This document shows, one piece after another, positions 8,394-17,235 of a DNA stretch of 64,000 nucleotides; positions within the stretch are counted from its first letter, which is position 1, and each line of letters begins with the position of its first letter. The position numbers and the translations under genes were made by a program. Below the pieces are notes generated by a model. That model had not been told where the DNA came from, did not search any database, and saw only the letters and a program-made list of their open reading frames with translations. The stretch covers positions 62,001 to 126,000 of the forward strand of contig NZ_SMNQ01000015.1 of assembly GCF_004353505.1 (NCBI RefSeq), read 5' to 3'. Origin of the DNA: Streptomyces sp. WAC05374 (GTDB lineage: Bacteria; Actinomycetota; Actinomycetes; Streptomycetales; Streptomycetaceae).

Positions 8394-8568
8394 CCCTCCA
8401 ATCACCCACGCGAGTGAATAAGCCTCCTCGGTGGAATTCCGGCCCTGGGCTTCGGCATATGCTCGCGGCAAGACCTGACCCGTCCAGGAAAGAGCCTTCT
8501 CCCGTGCGTCCCGCGGACAAGACGTCAAAACCACCGGGCATTCCCCCGCTCGGCGAGGGAAAGGTGTT

Positions 8569-8630
8569 CCGGTACGGAAAGGCGCCGGGCGGTGACGTGC
8601 TGCTTTCCGGCGGGGCGCCTCGCCGTACGG
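8569..8630 (-). terminator. Imperfect hairpin after the Crp-like gene
   Basis: CCG(G)TACGG...GGCGCC pairs with GGCGCC...CCGTACGG across an internal mismatch and a loop of about 27 nt. It lies directly downstream of the Crp-like stop (8633) on the minus strand. The 8397-8568 stretch beside it holds no supported gene and is slightly AT-richer than its surroundings. Confidence 0.4.
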
Positions 8631-8632
8631 GG

Positions 8633-9445
8633 TCAGTCCGCGGCCGACAGGCTGTTGGCGAGCGTGCCCGGTGGAAAGTTGATCTCGCTGGCCTTCAGCA
8701 GTCTCCTGACCGAGGGGAACTCGTAGCTGCGGTAGCCGGTGACGACGATGTTGCTGCGGCGCAGCGAGGCGATGCCGGCTTCGACCGAGCCGAGACTGAG
8801 GGACAGTGCGTCGGCCAGGTCGTTCTGCGAGGGGCCCTCGACCATGAAGTCGTACTCCCTGCCGGGGACGGCGCAGTGCATCAGCAGGTGCGCCAGCAGA
8901 CCGCACAGCCGCTGCTCCGGCTTGAGCGCATGACGGTTGTAGATGCGTTCGGTGGCCTCCATGCGGTCGGTGACGGACCTCCCGATCGCCTTGAGCAGCC
9001 CGGTGTGGCCGTCCGCGAGCGCCCGCATGCGGTCGAGGGGGATGCCCAGGGTCCAGGTGGTGTTGAGGCACGTGGCCGTCGAGGCCGGCGCCCGCTCGTC
9101 GAAGATCTCGGTGTCACCGAGAACCGCGCCGGCTCCGAGGAGGCGCACGGTCGAGGAACTGCCGAAGGGGGTGCGCTCGGCCACGCAGCCCTGGAGCACG
9201 ATGTGGATCGTCGAACTGGTGCCGACGCCCCGGAGGACGTGCCGGCGGCCGTAGGAGCGAGAGCTCGCCATCGACTCGTGGAAGCTGCTGCGGATGTCCT
9301 TCGGTAACCGCCGCAGGAAGGGGTTGCGGTCGATGACGTGGGACGGGCGGCTGAAGGCCTCCCGGTCCAGCCGCCCCGTGACGGGGTCGATCGTGTAGAA
9401 GGCGGAGCCGATCTGTATGGGCTCGTCCGGCTTCCAGAACCCCAT
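8633..9445 (-). CDS. Crp/Fnr-family transcriptional regulator
   Basis: A protein of about 270 residues with a cyclic-nucleotide-binding-like beta-roll (about residues 55-150; IHIVLQGCVAER and GAGAVLGDTEIFD are the typical strands), a long dimer helix, and a C-terminal winged helix (ALSLSLGSVEAGIASLRRSN as recognition region). It lacks the Fnr-type cysteines, so it is more likely to sense a small molecule or a partner than oxygen. Phosphate-binding residues typical of true cAMP binders are not obvious. ATG at 9445 overlaps the stop of the upstream small membrane protein as TGATG, so the two are coupled. Lower GC around the pair hints at an accessory origin. Confidence 0.75.
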   Translation of the reverse strand: MGFWKPDEPIQIGSAFYTIDPVTGRLDREAFSRPSHVIDRNPFLRRLPKDIRSSFHESMASSRSYGRRHVLRGVGTSSTIHIVLQGCVAERTPFGSSSTVRLLGAGAVLGDTEIFDERAPASTATCLNTTWTLGIPLDRMRALADGHTGLLKAIGRSVTDRMEATERIYNRHALKPEQRLCGLLAHLLMHCAVPGREYDFMVEGPSQNDLADALSLSLGSVEAGIASLRRSNIVVTGYRSYEFPSVRRLLKASEINFPPGTLANSLSAAD

Positions 9446-9702
9446 CACCAGACCTCCGGTCCGACCGCCCCGGGCTGCTGCCGTGCCGCGGGACCCTGCT
9501 CCTGGCCGGCCGGGAACGCGGGCGGCGGAGTCTGCGGCTGGAGGGAGTCGAAGACCCGCGGGAGGACGGCGACCAGGGCCGTGATGGCCACGAGCACCGC
9601 GACGATGCGCGCCGGGGTCGAGGCGAGGGCTTTGATGGCGAAGGCAACGGTGGCCGCCATGATCGCGACAATCAGGACGGCAGCCGTCAGAAAAGCTGAC
9701 AT
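9445..9702 (-). CDS. Small two-helix membrane protein
   Basis: An 85-residue hypothetical protein. Two hydrophobic segments (residues about 5-25 and 32-50: LTAAVLIVAIMAATVAFAI and IVAVLVAITALVAVL) are followed by a proline- and glutamine-rich tail that is probably cytosolic or surface exposed. The start has GGAG about 10 bp upstream. It is translationally coupled to the Crp-like regulator that follows, so a membrane-tethering or signalling role for that regulator is possible. The family is not recognised. Confidence 0.6.
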   Translation of the reverse strand: MSAFLTAAVLIVAIMAATVAFAIKALASTPARIVAVLVAITALVAVLPRVFDSLQPQTPPPAFPAGQEQGPAARQQPGAVGPEVW

Positions 9703-10409
9703 TTCTTTATCACTCCGTACGGTACGTACGACTCGGCCGGTCTGGCTGTTCGGGAAGACGCCCTGCCGGATTGGTGGGCCGGAGGGAAAAGCTTTGCCTT
9801 CCTGTTGAGCAGAGACGATAACCCACTTGGCCGACAGGCCCGGAGAGTGAATGTCGACTTAGCGCCACCGGTGCGCTTCACCCGATTAATTCCTCAGGAT
9901 TCAGGGGTTTAGGAGTTACTCTCAGGTAATGCCCAAAAATTGGGGAGTGCTCCACAAGGGGGCGCCGTTACATTCGTGGAGCTGACGTTGCACCTTGGCC
10001 GGTCTGGCGGCAGCGGTCGGGCGGGCGAAGCCCCGGGGGTGGTGCCCCGGGGGCCTGCCCGGCGCGTGCGGGCGGCCGGTGGGGGTCACGCGGAATGCCG
10101 GTGTCGTCACGCCAAGTCGCGGTGTCCCTGACAGCCTGGAGCGGTCTCGGCCGGACCCCTTATTTATGGGGCTAGTTCATGGTCGGCGCCTCACGTAAGT
10201 GGCCGTCAAGTCAAGCGGGCGTTACCGCTTCCGCTGCCCCGGGCATCCAGGGGCACATGGGGAGAGATGTGTCACACAGCGCAACTCCTCTGCCCTGAGG
10301 CGACCCTGACGAGGCATTACCGCTCAGGAGTGGCACCCGGGCGAACATTTCCCGCACCAGGTGGACCGCAAGGGATCACGGCACCGACCTGCTGCGGACC
10401 CGCCACCCC
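9703..10409. other. Long non-coding region of lower GC
   Basis: About 700 bp without a confident gene. Visible elements: CGTACGGTACGTACG-type overlapping repeats at 9716-9730, just upstream of the small membrane protein; several AT-rich patches (9880-9960) unusual for this genome; a GC hairpin CCCCGGGG-N6-CCCCGGGG at 10031-10052; and a 48-codon frame (10267-10413, ATG after GGGGAGAG, starting MCHTAQLLCPEA) with only about 62% GC at third positions, judged doubtful. The 9703-9960 part probably carries the promoter of the Crp/membrane-protein operon. Confidence 0.5.
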
Positions 10410-11216
10410 CTAGAACATCACCCGCGCCCCGGTCACCGCCGCGATGTCCGCGGGGTCGCCGTCACAGGAGATGTCGCCGACCGGCGGCCGGCCCGACAGG
10501 TGCCGCATCCACGTGACGGCGTCCGCCTGCACCACCACGGCGGGCGCGCCACGGCCAAGGCTCCAGCGGCCGCCGGCCGGTCCGGTCAGGTCCAGGAACG
10601 CCGGCGGGCCGCTCCAGTCCAGCGCCAGGTCCAGCAGCACCTGACCGACGACCTCCTTGTCGTGCTCCCGCAGCACCAGTTCCAGGCCGGTCGCGTCGCA
10701 GAGGTCGACCCGGTGCATCCAGGTGTCCCGGGTGATCAGGACGCGGGCCATGTAGTCCATGGAGTCCTCGGCCAGCCCCTTCGCCTCGGGGATCAGCGGG
10801 CTCAGCCGTATCCGCCGCCGCGCCGCGAGCGGCACCCGCTCCACCGCGTGCACCCCCAGGGGGCCGAACCGGGTCAGCGCGTCCACCAGGGCGTGCGGCG
10901 CGGCGGAGCGCCGGGCGTCGACCTGGTACTGGTTGTGCGCGGCCAGGGGCAGCAGCCCCGGGTACCGCCGCCGGCCGCGCACGGTCCGGCCCACCATCAG
11001 CCAGGGCCGCGCGAGTTCCTCGTACTGCCCCACCACGTGGGAGACCATGTCCCGCACGGTCCAGCCCGCGCAGGCCGTGCCGAGCGACCAGTCGCCCGGT
11101 GCCAGCCGGCCCAGCGCGGCGAGCATGGCGCGCACCTCGGCGGCGTTCACCGCACGCGCCCGCAGCGGGTGCGTACGCGGGATGTCGAGGGCGGAGGCCG
11201 CTGCGGTGGTCACCAT
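10410..11216 (-). CDS. Mycothiol-dependent maleylpyruvate isomerase-family protein
   Basis: A 268-residue protein with the MDMPI N-terminal (DinB-like four-helix) domain. Metal-binding positions fit the family: a His in DMVSHVVGQYEE, then a conserved His in TWMHRVDLCDATG, followed by a C-terminal alpha/beta domain (residues about 190-265). Family members use mycothiol as cofactor for isomerisation or thiol transfer; most Streptomyces copies are uncharacterised. ATG at 11216 is chosen because GGGGAGG stands about 5 bp before it. The gene is divergent from the MFS permease. Confidence 0.75.
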   Translation of the reverse strand: MVTTAAASALDIPRTHPLRARAVNAAEVRAMLAALGRLAPGDWSLGTACAGWTVRDMVSHVVGQYEELARPWLMVGRTVRGRRRYPGLLPLAAHNQYQVDARRSAAPHALVDALTRFGPLGVHAVERVPLAARRRIRLSPLIPEAKGLAEDSMDYMARVLITRDTWMHRVDLCDATGLELVLREHDKEVVGQVLLDLALDWSGPPAFLDLTGPAGGRWSLGRGAPAVVVQADAVTWMRHLSGRPPVGDISCDGDPADIAAVTGARVMF

Positions 11217-11386
11217 GGTGTGCCTCCCCTGGGCGAGGGCGCGGGCGTCATCCCGGGACACCTTTCACGCTACGCCGGTCGTGGGAAGTTTTCGCGCCGC
11301 CCCGGGACCACCGCCGTCGGCCGCGCCGGCGGGTGCGTCCGCGTAAAACGTTTGTGCGACGGCACGGCCTCCGCGATCGTGGGGCG

Positions 11387-12586
11387 GTGCTGAAAGAGGA
11401 ACGGGCGACGCTGAGCCGCCCGATGGTGCTGCTGCTGGCCGTGGCCTGCGGCGTGGCCGTCGGCAACATCTACTTCCCGCAGGCGGTCAGCCCGCTCGTC
11501 GCCGCCGGCCTGCACGTGGCGCCCGGCACGGCCGCCCTGATCGTGACGGCGGCACAGTTCGGGTACGCGGCCGGGATCTTCCTCCTCGTCCCCCTCGGCG
11601 ACCGCATCCCCCACCGCCCGCTGCTCACCACCCTGCTGTCCGTCACCGGCCTGAGCCTCCTCGCCGCGAGCGCCGCGCCCGGGTTCCTCCCCCTCGTCGC
11701 GGCGAGCGCGCTGGCCGGTGTGACCACCGTCGTCGCGCCGCTCGTGGCCCCCATGGCCGCCGGACTGGTGCCGGACGGCCGGCGCGGGGCCGTCACCGGC
11801 ACCCTGCTCGCCGGCTCCATCGGCGGCATGCTGCTGTCCCGGGCCGTCGGCGGGGCACTGGGCGAATGGCTCGGCTGGCGGGCGCCGTACGTGCTGGCCG
11901 GAGCCGTCTCGCTGGTCATGGCGGCGGTCCTCGCGCGGACGCTGCCGACGACCGTGCCGTCGTCCGCCCAGCCGTACCCGGCGCTGGTCGCCGCCTCCCT
12001 GCGCCTCCTGCGCGACGAGCCCGAACTGCGCCGCTCCTGCGCCTACCAGGCGGCGGCCTTCGGCGCGTTCACCGCCGTGTGGACGGGCGCCGCGCTGCTG
12101 CTGACCGGACCGGCGTACGGGCTCGGCTCCCAGGCGGTCGGCCTGCTCGCCCTGGTGAACGTCGCCACCATGCTCGCCACCACGGCGGCCGGCCGGGCGA
12201 CCGACCGGCGCGGCCCCGACGCGGTCAACCTGGTCTGCTTCCTCGCGATCCTCGTCGCGGCCGGCGTCCTCGCGCTCGGCGGCACCGGCGGCGCGTCCGG
12301 CCTGGCCGCCCTGGCCCTCGGCACGCTGCTGCTCGACGTCGCGATGCAGTCCGGCATGGTCGCCAACCAGGTACGCATCTGGGCCCTGCGCGCCGACGTG
12401 CGCAGCCGCCTCAACACCGCCTACATGATGTGCGCCTTCCTCGGCGGCGGCCTCGGCTCCTGGGCCGCCACCCGCGCGTACGCCCACCTCGGCTGGCCGG
12501 GCGTGTGCGCCCTGGTCGCCGCCCTCGCCTCGCTGGGCCTGCTGCGCCACCTGCTGCGGCGCCAGGACACCCCGACCCGTACCTAA
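11387..12586 (+). CDS. MFS transporter
   Basis: A 399-residue permease of the major facilitator superfamily with twelve predicted helices. The loop between helices 2 and 3 reads PLGDRIPHRPLLT, matching the GxLxDRxGRR signature, and the symmetric loop GRATDRRGPDAV is in the second half. The shape fits drug/sugar efflux permeases of the DHA type. GTG at 11387 gives a short N-terminus; an ATG at 11423 is an alternative, and neither has a strong ribosome site. It converges with DUF1992, the two stop codons sharing CTAA. Confidence 0.78.
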   Translation: MLKEERATLSRPMVLLLAVACGVAVGNIYFPQAVSPLVAAGLHVAPGTAALIVTAAQFGYAAGIFLLVPLGDRIPHRPLLTTLLSVTGLSLLAASAAPGFLPLVAASALAGVTTVVAPLVAPMAAGLVPDGRRGAVTGTLLAGSIGGMLLSRAVGGALGEWLGWRAPYVLAGAVSLVMAAVLARTLPTTVPSSAQPYPALVAASLRLLRDEPELRRSCAYQAAAFGAFTAVWTGAALLLTGPAYGLGSQAVGLLALVNVATMLATTAAGRATDRRGPDAVNLVCFLAILVAAGVLALGGTGGASGLAALALGTLLLDVAMQSGMVANQVRIWALRADVRSRLNTAYMMCAFLGGGLGSWAATRAYAHLGWPGVCALVAALASLGLLRHLLRRQDTPTRT

Positions 12587-12981
12587 CGGCCGGCGCGCCA
12601 CTGGCGGACGAGTTCCTCCGCGTCGAGCGGCGCGAGCCGCAGCGGCGGCCCGGCCGGCGGCCGGCGGAGGGCGGCCGTGATCCGCTCGTTGACGTCCGCC
12701 ACGATCCGGCGCACCTCCGCCTCGCTCGCCGCCCGCTCCACCGCCGCCCGCGCGTCCTCCGCCTCCTTGCGCAGGGCGAGCGCGGGCGGCAGGACGGGGG
12801 CGATGCCCTCGCGGTGCATCGTGCGCCTGACCCACCACAGGTCGTCGTACGGGACGGAGTCGTCCGGCAGCGGCTTGCCGAACCCCTCCAGGCTGTCGAA
12901 CTCACCGCGTTCCATCGCCTCGCGGATCTGCTTGTCGACCCATGACTCGAAGGTGACGCCGGGCGGCTTGCGTTCGGTCAT
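12583..12981 (-). CDS. DUF1992 (DnaJ-homologue C28-like) protein
   Basis: A 132-residue soluble protein. Residues about 10-75 carry the DUF1992 signature (WVDKQIREAMERGEFDSLEG, then GKPLPDD and the WWVRRTMHREG segment). The family is named for its link to DnaJ homologue subfamily C member 28 but lacks a J-domain here, and its function is unknown. The second half is helical and charged. The ATG follows a plausible ribosome site and gives the expected family N-terminus. It is separated from the upstream lipase by a terminator hairpin. Confidence 0.8.
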   Translation of the reverse strand: MTERKPPGVTFESWVDKQIREAMERGEFDSLEGFGKPLPDDSVPYDDLWWVRRTMHREGIAPVLPPALALRKEAEDARAAVERAASEAEVRRIVADVNERITAALRRPPAGPPLRLAPLDAEELVRQWRAGR

Positions 12982-12999
12982 ACGATCCAGCGTAGAACG

Positions 13000-13038
13000 C
13001 CGCGGCGCCCCCCTGGCAGGTGCCGGAGGGCGCCGCGG
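13000..13038 (-). terminator. Terminator downstream of the lipase
   Basis: Perfect 11-bp stem CCGCGGCGCCC / GGGCGCCGCGG with a 17-nt loop, starting about 17 bp beyond the lipase stop on the minus strand. Confidence 0.7.
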
Positions 13039-13054
13039 GGGCTTGGTCACGGGT

Positions 13055-14200
13055 TCAGCAGTCGCCGGACACCGGCTTCCCCGCGAACCGGTCCGCGAGC
13101 CAGTCGGCCGCCCTCGGGGACTCGGTGATCACGCCCGAGACGTGCTCGCCGACCACGATCGTGCGCCAGTCCACGGCGGCGCCCCCGGCGCACCAGTCGG
13201 CGCGCAGGCCGGTGCCCTGGGAGTACGGGATCAGCTCGTCGGCGAGCGCGTGGTACAGGTACACCGGGTGGCCGGGCGCCGTGCGGCCGAGGTCCGACTC
13301 CGCGAGACGGGCCCGCCATTGGGGGGTCTCCAGCGGGTTCCTGACCGTCAGGTCGGAGATCCGCTTGAACGAGCCGACCGTCGTGTCGACCGCCACGCAG
13401 TTGTTCCGGAAGAGGCCGATCAGCGCCTTGCCCGCGGCGTTCAGGTACGAGTCCAGCTCCAGTTCCGGGTACGCCGCGTCCTGCCCCGCCGCCGCCATGA
13501 ACAGCAGGCCCGAGCCGTACGAACCGTCGTGCACCGGCACGAGCCCGGCCAGTCGTGCCGGTACGCCGCCGGCGGCCGTGCCCTTCACCCTCAGCTCCGG
13601 GGCGTACGAGGAGTGCAGCTCGGCCGCCCACCCGGCGGCCTGGCCGCCCTGCGAGTAGCCCATGATGCCGACCGGGGTGTCCGCGCCGAGCCCGGCCTCC
13701 GGCAGTTGGATCGCCGCCCGGGCCGCGTCGAGCATGGCGTGCCCGGCCGAGGACCCGGCCGTGTAGGTGTGCTCGCCCGGGGTGCCGAGCCCCTCGTAGT
13801 CGGTGACCACCACGGCCCAGCCGCGCCAGGTGAGCTGCTGGATCAGGCTGGCCTCCATGGTGGTGCCGCGGGGGAATCCGGCGCTCGGCGCGCACGAGTC
13901 GCCGAGGCCGACCGTGCCGACGGCGTACGTGATCAGCGGACGCGGCCCGGTGCGGCCGTCCTGCGGGACGATCACCGTGCCCGAGACGACGTTCGGGGCG
14001 CCGGTCGCCGAGGTCGAGCGGTAGTGGATCCTCCATGCCCGGGTCGCCGTCGGCTGGCCGGGCAGCGGGTGGAAGGCGGAGCGCTCGGCGCTCACCAGGT
14101 CGCCGGGGCGGCCCGCCTGGGCCGACGCGCCGGCCGCCGGTACGGCGGAGGACAGGACGAGTGCGGCCACGCAGGCCAGCACCCTCGTACGTACACGCAT
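13055..14200 (-). CDS. Secreted alpha/beta-hydrolase, LIP-type lipase
   Basis: A 381-residue secreted protein. Residues 1-28 are a signal peptide (MRVRTRVLACVAALVLSSAV, then an AGASAQA cleavage region). The mature part fits secretory lipases of the PF03583 type, acting on triacylglycerols or other esters outside the cell. The nucleophile elbow is GYSQGG with S183; the acid lies in the ALADELIP loop and the histidine in VVGEHVSG. Four or five cysteines in the mature protein suggest disulphides. It is transcribed in the same direction as the AraC regulator, 85 bp downstream of it. Confidence 0.83.
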   Translation of the reverse strand: MRVRTRVLACVAALVLSSAVPAAGASAQAGRPGDLVSAERSAFHPLPGQPTATRAWRIHYRSTSATGAPNVVSGTVIVPQDGRTGPRPLITYAVGTVGLGDSCAPSAGFPRGTTMEASLIQQLTWRGWAVVVTDYEGLGTPGEHTYTAGSSAGHAMLDAARAAIQLPEAGLGADTPVGIMGYSQGGQAAGWAAELHSSYAPELRVKGTAAGGVPARLAGLVPVHDGSYGSGLLFMAAAGQDAAYPELELDSYLNAAGKALIGLFRNNCVAVDTTVGSFKRISDLTVRNPLETPQWRARLAESDLGRTAPGHPVYLYHALADELIPYSQGTGLRADWCAGGAAVDWRTIVVGEHVSGVITESPRAADWLADRFAGKPVSGDC

Positions 14201-14285
14201 GTGCGGCTCTCCCTACGTCCGGTGTGGGGGTGGGGAGACCGTAGTGACCCGCGAGTAAGGACGGGGCTGACCGGAACGCTCAGCT

Positions 14286-15278
14286 TCACCGGCCGCGGTA
14301 CGCACCCGGGGTGGTGCCCGTCCACCGCCGGAACGCCCGGTGGAACGAGGTGTCCTCCGAGAAGCCCAGCCGTACCGCCAGCTCCGTGATCGGCTCACGG
14401 CCCTCGGCCAGGCCCGCGATCGCCGCGTCCCGCCGGACGGTGTCCTTCAGCCGCTGGTACGAGGTGCCCTCCTGCTGGAGCCGGCGCCGCAGCGTCGCGG
14501 GGCTCACCGCCAGCCGCGCCGCCACCTCGCCCAGCGTCGGCAGTCGGGGCGAGGCCCGCAGGGCGCGGGCGAGCGCGCTGTGCACCTGCTCGGCCACGGT
14601 CGTGCCGTACGCCCGGCGGCTGAGCAGCTCGAAGGGGGACCGGCGCAGCATCACCCCCAGGTCGTCCTCGTCCCGCACGAGCGGCGCGGCCAGCCAGCGG
14701 ACGTCGAAGGCGGCCCGGGTCGCCCCGGTCCCGAAGCTCACCGGGCAACCGAAGAGGTCGGCGTACTCGTCCCCGTGCGAAGGCGCGGGATACGCGAAAC
14801 CGGCCCGCAGCAGCGGTATCCGGCGGCCCACCAGCCAACTGCACAGCCGGTGCCAGATGATCACCAGGCACTCGGCCGTGAACGAGTCCGGCGGCTCGCC
14901 GCGCACGGTCAGCACGGCCTCGCCCTCCGCCCGCACCAGCCCCAGGTCCGGCCCGCCGGGGAACAGCCGGTAGAACGCCGTCCCGCGCTCGATCGCCGCG
15001 CCCAGGTCATGGCAGCCGAGCGAGGCGTGGCACATCATCGCGAACGTCCCCGGACGGCTCGGCACCGGCCCGAGGCCCAGGAACTCGTCCCCCGTCGCCC
15101 GGTACAGCGCCCGGAACAGCAGCGCGAACTGCGCCGAGGTGACCCGCGCCCGGTCGTCCCCGAGGAGCAGCGGCGGGATGCCGGCGGCCTGGAGGAGCGG
15201 CACGGTGTCGAGACCGTGCCGCCGCGCCCCGCGCAGCAGCGCCCGCACATGGTGCACGGTGATGGTCCGCTTGGCCAT
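14286..15278 (-). CDS. AraC-family regulator with arabinose-binding-like domain
   Basis: A 330-residue regulator. Residues about 15-190 form the PF12625-type ligand domain (HHVRALLRGARRHGLDTVPL is the typical opening), and residues about 230-330 carry the two helix-turn-helices of the AraC domain (LGEVAARLAVSPATLRRRLQ and ITELAVRLGFSEDTSFHRAF). This subgroup commonly controls lipid or fatty-acid genes in actinobacteria. The ATG at 15278 was selected because translation upstream is not family-like. It is divergent from an acyl-CoA ligase with a 91-bp gap, the likely regulatory target. Confidence 0.85.
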   Translation of the reverse strand: MAKRTITVHHVRALLRGARRHGLDTVPLLQAAGIPPLLLGDDRARVTSAQFALLFRALYRATGDEFLGLGPVPSRPGTFAMMCHASLGCHDLGAAIERGTAFYRLFPGGPDLGLVRAEGEAVLTVRGEPPDSFTAECLVIIWHRLCSWLVGRRIPLLRAGFAYPAPSHGDEYADLFGCPVSFGTGATRAAFDVRWLAAPLVRDEDDLGVMLRRSPFELLSRRAYGTTVAEQVHSALARALRASPRLPTLGEVAARLAVSPATLRRRLQQEGTSYQRLKDTVRRDAAIAGLAEGREPITELAVRLGFSEDTSFHRAFRRWTGTTPGAYRGR

Positions 15279-15369
15279 GACCGGACCGTACCGGGGTTGA
15301 GCGCCGGGGTCAGCGGCCCTGACGTTTCCCGTCATGCCCCCCGCCGCGGGCCCTTCCTACCGTCGGCTC

Positions 15370-16908
15370 ATGACACGACGTCCACCGACGCTGGCGGTGT
15401 TCACCGAATGGGCGGCCGAGCGGCACGGGGGGCTCCCCGCGCTGCGCCACAAACGGGCCGACGGGACCTGGACCTCGGTCCCGTACGACGGGCTCCGAGC
15501 CACCGTGCGCGCCACCGGACAGGCGCTGATCGCCCTGGGCGTGGCGCCCGGTGACCGGGTGGCGATCCTGTCCGAGACGCGGGTGGAGTGGACGTACGCC
15601 CACTTCGCCGCGCTCGCGGCGGGCGCGGTCGTCGTGCCGGTGTACCCGACGGCCGGGCAGGAGGAGCTGGCGTGGGTGCTCGGCGACTCGGGGGCCTCCG
15701 TGGCGCTCGTCGAGGACGCGGCACAGGCGGCGCGGGTGGCGGCCGTGCGGGGGCGGCTGCCGGGGCTGCGCGAGGTGGCCGGGCTCACCGGCCTGCACGG
15801 CGGCGGGGCCCCCGACGCGCTGCTCGCCCGCGCGGCCGCCGTCCGCCCCGGCGACGGCGCGGCCATCGTGTACACCTCCGGCACCACCGGCCCGCCCAAG
15901 GGCGTCCGCCTCACCCACGGCAACCTCGGCGCCGTCCAGGACGCCACGCTGCCGTTCATCGAGGGCGGCCCCGGCGACCGCACGTACCTCTACCTGCCGC
16001 TCGCTCACCTGCTCGCCCAGTTGATCCAGTTCAGCACCCTGCTGTACGGCGGGGAGCTGTGCTACTTCGGCGGCCGTGTCGAGGACGTGGTCACCGAGCT
16101 GGCCGAGGCCCGGCCCACCCACCTGCCCTCGGTGCCGCGCCTCTTCGAGAAGGTGCACGGCATGGCACGGGCGTTCGGGGCGACGCCGGAGCAGGTGCGC
16201 GAGGCGCTCGGGGGCCGGCTGCGGTGGGCGCTGACCGGTGCGGCGCCCATCGCGCCCGAGACGCTGGACTTCCTCGCCGGGTGCGGCATCCAGGTCTACG
16301 AGGGGTACGGCATGACCGAGTCGGGCGGAGTGATCTCGCTCAACCGTCCCGGCGCCGTGCGCCACGGGACGGTCGGGCGGCCGGTGCCGGGGTGCGAGGT
16401 GCGGATCGCCGGTGACGGGGAGGTGCTGGCGCGGGGGCCGATGGTGGCGGCGGGGGAGGTCGCGGGCGACGGGTGGCTGCACACGGGGGACCTGGGGGCG
16501 CTGGACGGGGACGGGTTCCTGACGATCACGGGGCGCAAGAAGGACCTGATCATCACGTCGTCCGGCAAGAACCTGAGCCCGGCGGAGGTGGAGCTGCTCA
16601 TCGAGCGGGCGCCGGTCGTCTCGCACGCCGTCATGGCCGGTGACCGCCGCCCGTACCCGGTCGCCCTGATCACCGTGGACGCCGACGCCGTGCGGGGCCT
16701 GGACGCCGCCGCCGTACGGAACCTGGTCCAGGAGGCGGTCGACGCGGCCAACGCCCAGGTGTCGCGACCGGCGCGGATTCGGGCGTTCACCGTCCTGGAC
16801 GAGGACTTCAGCGTCGCCGCCGGGGTGCTCACCCCGACGCTGAAGGTGCGGCGGAAGGCGGTGCTGGAGCGGTACGCGGCGCACATCGACGCGCTGTACG
16901 ACCGGTGA
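15370..16908 (+). CDS. Long-chain fatty-acid-CoA ligase, second copy
   Basis: A 512-residue adenylate-forming ligase, shorter than the 621-residue enzyme at 4858 because the insert between the A3 and A5 motifs is reduced. It shows IVYTSGTTGPPKGVRLTH (P-loop), YEGYGMTESGG (A5), HTGDLGALDGDGFLTITGRK (A7) and the catalytic-lysine segment LSPAEVELLIERAPV. The enzyme activates a carboxylic acid, probably a fatty acid, to the CoA thioester. The AraC regulator encoded divergently is its probable controller. A strong terminator follows. Confidence 0.88.
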   Translation: MTRRPPTLAVFTEWAAERHGGLPALRHKRADGTWTSVPYDGLRATVRATGQALIALGVAPGDRVAILSETRVEWTYAHFAALAAGAVVVPVYPTAGQEELAWVLGDSGASVALVEDAAQAARVAAVRGRLPGLREVAGLTGLHGGGAPDALLARAAAVRPGDGAAIVYTSGTTGPPKGVRLTHGNLGAVQDATLPFIEGGPGDRTYLYLPLAHLLAQLIQFSTLLYGGELCYFGGRVEDVVTELAEARPTHLPSVPRLFEKVHGMARAFGATPEQVREALGGRLRWALTGAAPIAPETLDFLAGCGIQVYEGYGMTESGGVISLNRPGAVRHGTVGRPVPGCEVRIAGDGEVLARGPMVAAGEVAGDGWLHTGDLGALDGDGFLTITGRKKDLIITSSGKNLSPAEVELLIERAPVVSHAVMAGDRRPYPVALITVDADAVRGLDAAAVRNLVQEAVDAANAQVSRPARIRAFTVLDEDFSVAAGVLTPTLKVRRKAVLERYAAHIDALYDR

Positions 16909-16930
16909 GGGGGGAGTGAGGGGAAAAGGC

Positions 16931-16976
16931 AGGAGCCCTTTCCGTGCGGCCGTGCGACCGGACGGAAAAGGCTCCT
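16931..16976. terminator. Terminator between acyl-CoA ligase and cold-shock gene
   Basis: A 15-bp stem, AGGAGCCCTTTCCGT against ACGGAAAAGGCTCCT, with one non-Watson-Crick position. That position is a C-A mismatch in plus-strand RNA but a G-U wobble in minus-strand RNA, so the hairpin is slightly better suited to the cold-shock transcript. It lies 23 bp past the ligase stop and 56 bp past the cold-shock stop. Confidence 0.85.
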
Positions 16977-17031
16977 TGGGTACTGCTAAATCGGGTACTG
17001 AAAGTCGTGCGCGATCGCCGACCCGGGCACC

Positions 17032-17235
17032 TTAGGCCGGGGTGACGTTCTCCGCCTGCGGGCCCTTCGGGCCCTGCGTGACGTCGAAGTTCACGAGCTG
17101 GTTCTCCTCGAGGGAGCGGAAGCCAGTCGCGTTGATCGCGGAGTAGTGGACGAAGACATCCGGGCCGCCGCCGTCCTGGGCGATGAAGCCGAAGCCCTTT
17201 TCAGCGTTGAACCACTTGACGGTTCCGGTAGCCAT
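17032..17235 (-). CDS. Cold-shock protein (CspA family)
   Basis: A 67-residue single cold-shock domain that binds single-stranded RNA/DNA and acts as an RNA chaperone. RNP1 is KGFGFI and RNP2 is VFVHYS; the opening ATGTVKWFNAEKGFGF is textbook. AGGAGG lies 6 bp before the ATG. The 5' untranslated region appears to be over 100 nt long, as usual for cold-shock mRNAs. Streptomyces carry several paralogues (scoF/csp); which one this is cannot be told from the window alone. Confidence 0.95.
   Translation of the reverse strand: MATGTVKWFNAEKGFGFIAQDGGGPDVFVHYSAINATGFRSLEENQLVNFDVTQGPKGPQAENVTPA

Noticed and set aside
9940..10198. Two small plus-strand frames in the non-coding region
   Set aside because: Arg/Gly-rich translations, poor codon use and no ribosome site; one runs through a GC hairpin.
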